This document shows positions 15,050-20,252 of a stretch of 20,252 bases of DNA, in pieces. The position numbers and the translations under genes are program-made. The notes beneath the pieces were generated by a model. The model did not search any database. It was not told the origin of the DNA and saw only the letters and a program-made list of their open reading frames with translations. Position 1 is the stretch's first letter. Each line of letters starts with the position of its first letter. Where the stretch lies: contig CASGVX010000005.1 in the NCBI GenBank assembly GCA_949346185.1, forward strand, positions 1-20,252. Reading direction: 5' to 3'. Source of the stretch: an uncultured Lachnospiraceae bacterium. Its GTDB lineage: Bacteria > Bacillota > Clostridia > Lachnospirales > Lachnospiraceae.

Positions 15050-15229
15050 TCACCCTCTTCCCCACTCAATCATAATAACCTTCTCCTTCGGCGTAGCCTG
15101 CTCCACAATTCTCCCATTAGCATAAGCCTTCTTTTCCTGTCGGTTCATGCTCCAGAAGCAAACGGTAGTTATCACCATAATCAGCAGCGCAAAAAAAAGC
15201 CATACCTTCTTATCATTTAAAAACTGCAT
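15050..15229 (-). CDS. Small 59-residue single-span membrane protein heading the spoVA operon
   Basis: I do not recognise this protein. It starts MQFLNDKKVWLFF, has one hydrophobic segment (about residues 9-27, WLFFALLIMVITTVCFW) and a basic juxtamembrane stretch (NRQEKKAYANGR), then a short tail ending IMIEWGRG. The positive residues after the span, together with lysines before it, leave the topology open. GGGGGA 5-6 nt before the ATG is a good ribosome site. It lies between the sigma-G-type promoter and spoVAA, 11 nt from the spoVAA start, so it should be made in the forespore with the SpoVA proteins. Bacillus has no gene here. Confidence 0.75.
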   Translation of the reverse strand: MQFLNDKKVWLFFALLIMVITTVCFWSMNRQEKKAYANGRIVEQATPKEKVIMIEWGRG

Positions 15230-15361
15230 CGCAATCCCCCATTTCTATCCAGTTGTTACCATTCACAACCGATTCCCGAAAAAGCATTACTTGACATGCA
15301 AGCACAGCAATCCTGCCTTTTGGAGAAATCCACCGCGAATAGCAATGTTTTACAATGATAT

Positions 15362-15390
15362 TAGTATGACTTTTCATTTCAATTTTATAC
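15362..15390 (-). promoter_or_regulatory. Sigma-G-type promoter of the spoVA operon, overlapping the sigF stop
   Basis: On the minus strand there is a -35 GTATA (15386-15390), a 17-nt spacer and a -10 CATACTA (15362-15368). Both boxes match the known sigma-G consensus (GHATR, 17-18 nt, CATWHTA) exactly. The -35 lies in the last sense codon and stop of sigF (GTA TAA). The leader to the first gene would be about 125 nt and includes a small GTTGT/ACAAC hairpin (15252-15269 region). Confidence 0.75.
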
Positions 15391-16173
15391 ATAACTTCGC
15401 ATGAATCTCAAAATTTTCTTCTCCGCCCGACTCACCTGCACCTGGGTCAGTCCCAGCCTCTCGGCCACCTGGGTCTGGGTCATATCCTGGAAATACCGGT
15501 ATTCTATCAGCCTCCTCTCCCAATCCTCTAATTTATCCATCAGTTCCTCCAGCAATATCTGGTTCAGTACCACCTCTTTCTCGCTGTCCAGCATGGCTCC
15601 ATTCTCATTTACCATGCTCCCCATCTCTGCCGAAGCATTTCCCACATACCCTAGGGCACTGCCTGCAGGCTTCACCACCTGCTCCGTCCAAGATACGCTC
15701 CTCCCCTCGGACTCATACATGGTCCTATCCAGAGAATCCACCTCGAACCCCGCCTCCGTGGCAAGGACGATTTCTTCCGCAGTAAGTTCTGTAGCTGCAG
15801 CAATCTCGTCTATGGTGGCGCTCCTGCCAAGTTTCTGGCTTAATTCCTCCGAGGCGCGCTTAATCTTCCAGCCATTCTCCTTCATGCTCCTGCTCACCTT
15901 TATCATTCCGTCATCCCGCAGAAAACGCTTGATTTCCCCTGCAATCATTGGTACGGCATATGTGGACAGTTTCACCTGATAACTCATATCGAAGTGGTCA
16001 ATGGCCTTCATCAGGCCGATGCAGCCAATCTGGAACAAATCCTCCCGGTCATAGCCCCGGCCTGCAAACCGCTTTACCACGCTCCAAACCAGCCCCATAT
16101 TTTCTTCTACCAGCTGATTCTTCGCCTCCCTGTCCCCGGCACATGCCTTTTTCAGCAATTCCATGCAATCCAT
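15385..16173 (-). CDS. sigF: RNA polymerase sigma-F factor
   Basis: Sigma-F is the first compartment-specific sigma factor of sporulation; in the forespore it directs transcription after release from SpoIIAB. The 262-residue product (Bacillus 255) has region 2 with NMGLVWSVVKRFAGRGYD, DLFQIGCIGLMKAIDHFD and KLSTYAVPMIAGEIKRFLRD, region 3 with IKVSRSMKEN and GRSATIDEIA, and region 4 helix-turn-helix with MTQTQVAERLGLTQVQVSRAEKKIL. The start at 16173 follows TGGAGG by 9 nt; the frame runs open to 16374, but that part overlaps spoIIAB and is off-family. It is the third gene of the classic spoIIA operon, 22 nt after spoIIAB. Its close relative sigma-G was considered, but the SpoIIAA/SpoIIAB context settles it. 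Confidence 0.97.
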   Translation of the reverse strand: MDCMELLKKACAGDREAKNQLVEENMGLVWSVVKRFAGRGYDREDLFQIGCIGLMKAIDHFDMSYQVKLSTYAVPMIAGEIKRFLRDDGMIKVSRSMKENGWKIKRASEELSQKLGRSATIDEIAAATELTAEEIVLATEAGFEVDSLDRTMYESEGRSVSWTEQVVKPAGSALGYVGNASAEMGSMVNENGAMLDSEKEVVLNQILLEELMDKLEDWERRLIEYRYFQDMTQTQVAERLGLTQVQVSRAEKKILRFMRSYV

Positions 16174-16195
16174 TTGGCAATACCTCCACAGGGTC

Positions 16196-16615
16196 TCACT
16201 CTTCCTGCTCCTTTCCAATTTCCTTCCGCATGATGACTTTCGTTCCCTTTCCCGGCTCAGATTCCACCTGCAGGCTATCCATGAAAGCCTCCATGAAGGC
16301 AAATCCCATCCCCGAACGCTCCCACTCCGGCTTGGTGGTATACAGGGGTTCCATGGCTTTGGGGATATCCGCAATGCCCACCCCTTGGTCTATGACCTCT
16401 ATCTCCACCTCCTTTCCCTGAATCCGGCAATTTACGGTAATCTCTCCCTTCTTTCCCACATACCCATGAATGATGCTGTTTGTCACAGCCTCCGATACCG
16501 CAGTTTTCACATCCGCCAACTCTTCCAGCGTAGGGTCAAGCCTAGTGATATAGGCGGCCACCACTGTCCTGGCAAAAGCCTCATTTTCTGAAACGCTCTC
16601 TATCACTAATTTCAT
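16196..16615 (-). CDS. spoIIAB: Anti-sigma-F factor and serine kinase SpoIIAB
   Basis: SpoIIAB binds and holds sigma-F, and phosphorylates SpoIIAA using ATP. The 139-residue protein (Bacillus 146) has the GHKL fold motifs: N-box SEAVTNSIIHGY (Glu42 and Asn46, matching Bacillus Glu46 and Asn50), G1 box DQGVGI, and G2 box ERSGMGF. Arg16 in NEAFAR corresponds to Bacillus Arg20, the residue that contacts sigma-F and SpoIIAA. The ATG overlaps the spoIIAA stop by 4 nt, so the two are translationally coupled, which helps keep their ratio fixed. A GAGGGG 8 nt upstream also serves as a ribosome site. Confidence 0.97.
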   Translation of the reverse strand: MKLVIESVSENEAFARTVVAAYITRLDPTLEELADVKTAVSEAVTNSIIHGYVGKKGEITVNCRIQGKEVEIEVIDQGVGIADIPKAMEPLYTTKPEWERSGMGFAFMEAFMDSLQVESEPGKGTKVIMRKEIGKEQEE

Positions 16616-17001
16616 TTCCTGATCCCCTCTTTCTTGCGATTGCTTTTCTGTAACATCTGCAGCGCCTCCTCCACCGTGTCATATTTTTCTATAATCTGAT
16701 ATAGACCTGACAAAGTAAAAATCCGATTTACCACATCTCCCACCCTAGTAACGGCAGTCCTGCCGCCGAGGAACATCACCTTCTTATAACGCCCCATAAT
16801 CAGGCCAATTCCAGAACTATCCATAAATCCCACTTGGGCAAAATCAAAAATCAAATGCTTGATGTTCCCCACCTCAATCAAGCCATCCGAATATTCCCTG
16901 AGGGAAGTCACCGCATGGTGATCCAAATCATCCGTCACATAGATTACCAGGCAGTTGCCCACCAGTTCATAATGCACGCACTTCTTATCCTGTAGCATCA
17001 T
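16612..17001 (-). CDS. spoIIAA: Anti-anti-sigma-F factor SpoIIAA
   Basis: SpoIIAA, a STAS-domain protein, frees sigma-F from SpoIIAB when unphosphorylated. The 129-residue protein has the STAS core with LDHHAVTSLRE and HLIFDFAQVGFMDSSGIGLIMGRYK; Ser62 (first Ser of MDSSG) corresponds to the Bacillus phosphorylated Ser58. The C-terminus is extended by a basic tail (KSNRKKEGIRK) beyond the usual 117 residues. Two adjacent ATGs (17001 and 16998) follow GGGAGAG; either could be used. The 159-nt gap upstream begins with the terminator of the preceding gene. A sigma-H promoter is expected there but I could not assign one. Confidence 0.95.
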   Translation of the reverse strand: MMLQDKKCVHYELVGNCLVIYVTDDLDHHAVTSLREYSDGLIEVGNIKHLIFDFAQVGFMDSSGIGLIMGRYKKVMFLGGRTAVTRVGDVVNRIFTLSGLYQIIEKYDTVEEALQMLQKSNRKKEGIRK

Positions 17002-17089
17002 TTCTCTCTCCCTTCAAAAACTAATTTCCATGCCACTTCCAGCGGCGCCACCATGTATAGAAGCCCAAAGAACAAAGAATCTCAAAGTC

Positions 17090-17140
17090 AAAAACGCCCT
17101 GCCAGAGCAACACTTTCCTTGCGTATACTCTGGCAGGGCG
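17090..17140 (-). terminator. Rho-independent terminator after the TPR gene
   Basis: A perfect 13-bp stem (CGCCCTGCCAGAG with its complement, 17095-17107 and 17128-17140) encloses a 20-nt loop and is followed on the minus strand by five T residues (17090-17094). It starts 20 nt after the TPR stop and insulates the spoIIA operon from the genes upstream. Confidence 0.85.
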
Positions 17141-17160
17141 CCCCGCCATTTCATCATGAA

Positions 17161-18609
17161 CTATTCACCCAATTCCCGCAGACGGCGCTGCGCCTCGGAT
17201 ACCCGGGGCGACCTAGGGAAATCATTGATAATCTGATTATAGTACTCTTTCGCCTTCTCGGAATCAGACTGCTGCTGGTAGCAACGCCCTAGGAAAAACA
17301 TGGCATCTGTATTTTCCTCGTTGTACTCCAGCGCCTTTTCCAAAAGGCTCACAGCCTTGGCATAATCCTTCCTGCCCGAATACTCTCCCTCCCCGTTATA
17401 AGCGTCCCTGCCCTGCTTGAAGTAGGCATCGGAAACCACCGGGAAGGCATCCTCCTTAATCTTGTTGTATGTTTCCTTTGCCTCATTACTCTCTAGGATA
17501 TTGGGATTCACCTTGGCCAAAGCCTTGGCCGCCTTCTCCTTGTCCTTCTTCTGATAATACTGGATGGCAGAGACAAGGTATTCATAGGACTCCTGCATGG
17601 TGGCTCCCCCTTCTACGCCACCGCCGCCCTGCAGTTCCTCATTCTCTTTCTTCACCTTGTTCAATTCCTTCTGCAATTTCTCGTTCTCCGTCTTCAGCGT
17701 AGACACGTCGCTGTCATTGGCCGCCTTCTGCTCGCTGTACTTCTTGAACTCGGAATTTGCCTTCTGAGATTTTGCGGAATTGATATGGGGCATAATCAGG
17801 AATCCCATCAGCGCCATGCCGATGACCACTCCCACCACCACATTGACAAAGGGAAGAATCGAGGGCTTCTCCTCCTTATAGGGAGTAATCTGCTTGTAAG
17901 CATCCGTCTCCACTCTGGGCAGCGTCTTCCTTGATTCCGCTGCCGGTGCTTCCGACACCTTCTTCGGTGCCGCCTCTCCCCGCAGATGAACATCCGACAA
18001 TTCCTTTAGATACTTGATGGTAGTGGTATTAGTGACGTCAATCTTGCTGATGCTGATCAGCAGCCGCTTAGCCCGCGCCCGATTGTCTTTCTTTCCCGTC
18101 ATCATATACAGCAAGGCCAGCAATTGATGCGCCCGAATAAAGCGGGGATTCAGGCTGACCACCTTTTTCAGCTGGATAATCGCCATATCCCCATCCCCAT
18201 GCTGTGCCGAGAACAGGGCGGAATTATATTTCTTAATGGTCTGATTGTACACTTCCAGCTTATTCGGATCAGCCTGCACCATGCGAATATATTTATCCGC
18301 ATCGTTATCCCCCGGCTGAAAATGCTTGCTAATCACCCACTCGCTGAGAGCGGATACCACCTCGCCCGCCTCGAAATAAATCAATCCCAGCAAATTTCTG
18401 GCATTGGTATTCATCTTATAGAACTCCAGACTCTTTTTCAGAGAGCTGATGGCACCGGATAAATCCCTTACCTTAGCCTGATTCAAGCCTTGGTTATAGT
18501 ATGAATTTGACAGGCTGACAATCCTGCGGTGATTCTTCAGGCTCTGCCCGCAGTTGTCACACCGGTCTTTCACAAACGCTACCTGCGCATTACATCTTGG
18601 ACAATTCAT
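17161..18609 (-). CDS. Zinc-ribbon, TPR and coiled-coil protein with one membrane span
   Basis: No specific function is recognised. The 482-residue protein begins with a zinc ribbon (CPRCNAQVAFVKDRCDNCGQ, Cys3, 6, 17, 20), followed by TPR-type helical repeats (about 35-205: LSGAISSLKKSLEFY, DMAIIQLKKVVSLNP), a basic linker, one membrane segment (about 251-274, FVNVVVGVVIGMALMGFLIM), a coiled coil (about 278-326), a Gly-rich hinge and a second TPR set (about 335-482) ending with a repeat like that of periplasmic TPR proteins (FFLGRCYQQQSDSEKAKEYY). The likely topology is a cytoplasmic N-half and an outside C-half. Start chosen at 18609: GTGGAGG is close upstream and the zinc ribbon follows at once; the frame has another ATG at 18624. 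Its ATG overlaps the stop of the small acidic gene by 4 nt. Confidence 0.8.
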   Translation of the reverse strand: MNCPRCNAQVAFVKDRCDNCGQSLKNHRRIVSLSNSYYNQGLNQAKVRDLSGAISSLKKSLEFYKMNTNARNLLGLIYFEAGEVVSALSEWVISKHFQPGDNDADKYIRMVQADPNKLEVYNQTIKKYNSALFSAQHGDGDMAIIQLKKVVSLNPRFIRAHQLLALLYMMTGKKDNRARAKRLLISISKIDVTNTTTIKYLKELSDVHLRGEAAPKKVSEAPAAESRKTLPRVETDAYKQITPYKEEKPSILPFVNVVVGVVIGMALMGFLIMPHINSAKSQKANSEFKKYSEQKAANDSDVSTLKTENEKLQKELNKVKKENEELQGGGGVEGGATMQESYEYLVSAIQYYQKKDKEKAAKALAKVNPNILESNEAKETYNKIKEDAFPVVSDAYFKQGRDAYNGEGEYSGRKDYAKAVSLLEKALEYNEENTDAMFFLGRCYQQQSDSEKAKEYYNQIINDFPRSPRVSEAQRRLRELGE

Positions 18610-18779
18610 GATTCCTCCACCCATTCTACAGTATTGACATGATCTGCCTTATTCGCCTCCCCTAAGATAGAGTGGAGCAAATCCGTTACATCCGTGGTAC
18701 TGTTTCCATAAATTGCATCCTCTGCCTGCTCTATATCCAAGCTGGGCTGGAATTTGGCCAATTCCGCTTCAAAATCCAT
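18606..18779 (-). CDS. Small acidic protein of 57 residues, coupled to the TPR gene
   Basis: I do not recognise this protein. It has 14 Asp/Glu against 2 Lys and no Arg, no membrane segment and no cysteine. It begins MDFEAELAKFQPSLDIEQAE and ends with VEWVEES. A strong GGAGG lies 9 nt before the ATG, and the stop overlaps the next ATG (ATGA), a typical coupling arrangement. These two signs make it a convincing gene despite its size. It follows the FapA-like gene by 79 nt with no terminator. The acidic character suggests a soluble partner of the basic linker or zinc-ribbon part of the TPR protein, which is inference only. Confidence 0.75.
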   Translation of the reverse strand: MDFEAELAKFQPSLDIEQAEDAIYGNSTTDVTDLLHSILGEANKADHVNTVEWVEES

Positions 18780-18858
18780 CTTACACTACCTCCAATAATT
18801 CATCAATGAAAATGCTACCGCAAATCTCGACATGCCCTCAGCAAACGCATGTATCTGA

Positions 18859-20244
18859 CTACACCAAGGAAAACATCTGGATGGCGGCCCCCTTGGACAT
18901 CAGTTCCACGCTGTCAACCACCTCCGAAATATATGTCTTCACACCATTGATATCAATGGACGTTCCCGGATACAGGGACTTGAGCACGGAAACCTTGGAC
19001 TGATTGGCCCTAGCCATCCGATCCACCACCTCCTGCTTTTCCTTCATCTTCTCAGATATCTGGTTATCCTTGGTAATCTTCGCCCGTATCAGCTTTACCT
19101 TCTGGGCATTCAAATCCTGCCGGACGCCTTTTTCCAAGATAGCATCCACCTTGGCAATGCCGTCGGTAATCTTCTTCATATCCGCCTCCAGCTCTGCCTC
19201 CTCCTGCTCCAACTTATTCAGCAGGGCAAGCAGGTTATCCGCTACCCCTGCAAAGATATTCGTCTTGACTTCTGACATGTTTCCGATAATGGTGGCACTG
19301 ATTACCCGCTCTGCCCGGACCGTGCCGCCGATGATGATGCCAAACTTGCCGGACACGGTGACATCCTGCTTCGCCGTCACATCGCTGTTCATGATAGCGT
19401 TCGCGCTCACATCGCCCCCGGACATCACCACCACCTGCTCAAAAAATTTGCCGGACACATCGCCGCCTGCTTTAATCTTACCCTTATTATTGCCCTGCAT
19501 GCCATTCTTTAATACCACTTCCTTGGCAGCCTTCAATTCGCAGGCCTCCACATATCCATCCACAATAATGGAGCCCTTGATGGATATCAGCTTGACGCCA
19601 GTGAGGACATTTCCCCGCACGTGGATGTCGTTGATAAACTCCACATCTCCCGTGGCCAGAGAGGCATCGCCTTCAATCAGCAGCTCATTGGTAATCACCA
19701 GGCGTCCATTCTCATAACTGGCACGCCCAGGCATCTTGGCAAAATATTCCTTGCCATCCTCTGAAACATAAAATCCCTTGCCCTTAAGCTTCGCCAGTTC
19801 CTTTCCCTTGACCGCCACAATCGTCTCTCCATGGAAATTCACCCCATCCTCGCTAGGCGTAGCCGGATGGTATATCACCAGCTTATCCCCCTCCTCCACG
19901 GAGGGCACATTGCCATAGGCGGAATAGTCCACAGAACCATCCTTCAGAATCTTTGGCTTGGTATCCACATCCGTGTCAAAAAGGAACTCATACCATCCAT
20001 CTTTTCCATTGACCGGCTTCTTGCACTCAGCCACCAGGTACAATTGCCCCACTCTTTTTTCCTGAATCATCAAATCAATGGCATCATACTTGATTCCATC
20101 TCGAATATCAATTTCTGACAATAAGTATTCAATTCTCTTTTTATCAAACGCCTGAGTAGCATCCTTCAAACATGCATGCACCTCCGTGGCATCATCCGAA
20201 AGATAAAACTCCACTCCCTTGGCTGGCAGATTGTCATTCTTCAT
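18859..20244 (-). CDS. FapA/DUF342-family beta-solenoid protein
   Basis: Members of this family (flagellar assembly protein A, DUF342) are polymer-like beta-solenoid proteins of unsettled role; the name comes from one Vibrio report and no flagellar gene is near. The 461-residue product has an N-terminal mixed domain (about 1-185), a right-handed repeat region (about 195-335) with hydrophobic/Gly turns such as VRGNVLTGVKLISIKGSI, GGDVSGKFFEQVVVMSGGDV and VSGKFGIIIGGTVRA, then a charged coiled coil (about 336-412) and a short C-terminal beta segment (SIDINGVKTYISEV). There is no signal peptide. The ATG at 20244 is 8 nt from the window edge, so the ribosome site is not visible and the true start could lie outside. 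It probably heads or belongs to the operon with the 57-residue and TPR genes. Confidence 0.8.
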   Translation of the reverse strand: MKNDNLPAKGVEFYLSDDATEVHACLKDATQAFDKKRIEYLLSEIDIRDGIKYDAIDLMIQEKRVGQLYLVAECKKPVNGKDGWYEFLFDTDVDTKPKILKDGSVDYSAYGNVPSVEEGDKLVIYHPATPSEDGVNFHGETIVAVKGKELAKLKGKGFYVSEDGKEYFAKMPGRASYENGRLVITNELLIEGDASLATGDVEFINDIHVRGNVLTGVKLISIKGSIIVDGYVEACELKAAKEVVLKNGMQGNNKGKIKAGGDVSGKFFEQVVVMSGGDVSANAIMNSDVTAKQDVTVSGKFGIIIGGTVRAERVISATIIGNMSEVKTNIFAGVADNLLALLNKLEQEEAELEADMKKITDGIAKVDAILEKGVRQDLNAQKVKLIRAKITKDNQISEKMKEKQEVVDRMARANQSKVSVLKSLYPGTSIDINGVKTYISEVVDSVELMSKGAAIQMFSLV

Positions 20245-20252
20245 TACTTTTT

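Noticed and set aside
15230..15361. Terminator or extra small gene in the leader of the spoVA operon
   Set aside because: Only a 4-bp stem before five T residues and frames without ribosome sites are present, which is not enough to call either.
17002..17089. Sigma-H promoter for spoIIA
   Set aside because: It is expected from Bacillus, and ATGGAAATT resembles a -10, but no acceptable -35 lies 12-14 nt upstream, so I do not annotate it.

Overview
The window looks like chromosomal DNA from a spore-forming, low-to-mid GC member of the Clostridia, most likely Lachnospiraceae-like. The grounds are a complete spoIIAA-spoIIAB-sigF operon, four spoVA genes, a CotH-family kinase, AGGAGG-type ribosome binding sites and rho-independent terminators. 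All eighteen genes I accept lie on the minus strand, so transcription runs from high to low coordinates. I see no RNA genes, insertion sequences, phage genes or CRISPR arrays.

Layout in the direction of transcription. (1) 20244-17161: a FapA/DUF342 beta-solenoid protein, a 57-residue acidic protein, and a zinc-ribbon/TPR protein with one membrane span. The last two genes overlap by 4 nt, and a strong terminator follows. (2) 17001-15385: spoIIAA-spoIIAB-sigF, which controls the first forespore sigma factor. (3) 15390-13334: a near-perfect sigma-G-type promoter whose -35 box overlaps the sigF stop codon. It is followed by an undescribed 59-residue membrane protein and spoVAA-spoVAB-spoVAC (the DPA channel/transport system), with a 3 x 17 bp tandem repeat between spoVAB and spoVAC. 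(4) 13134-10810: an exported CotH-family protein with a chitobiase-like N-terminal domain and a lysine-rich tail. (5) 10759-8934: an acyl-CoA synthetase-type AMP ligase with its own sigma-A promoter and terminator. (6) 8658-5618: an FliB-type lysine N-methylase homologue, a CxxCxxCC (YkgJ-type) protein and an S66 LD-carboxypeptidase/MccF-family protein, probably one operon. (7) 5533-1245: a single-gene RND efflux unit with a sigma-A promoter, a structured leader and a terminator; the protein carries a coiled-coil insertion of about 330 residues. (8) 1241-108: spoVAD, cut off from the rest of spoVA by about 12 kb and carrying its own sigma-G-like promoter.

How it fits together: SpoIIAA and SpoIIAB release sigma-F in the forespore, sigma-F leads to sigma-G, and sigma-G should then read two separate spoVA transcripts, one starting inside the sigF stop codon and one just before spoVAD. 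The two promoters resemble each other and would keep the split spoVA genes co-expressed. The genes between are not sporulation-specific except CotH, so the split looks like insertion or rearrangement of housekeeping and efflux modules into an ancestral spoVA cluster. The least explained parts are the 59-residue protein heading the spoVA operon, the repeat before spoVAC, the RND insertion with its leader hairpin, and the FapA/57-residue/TPR module.
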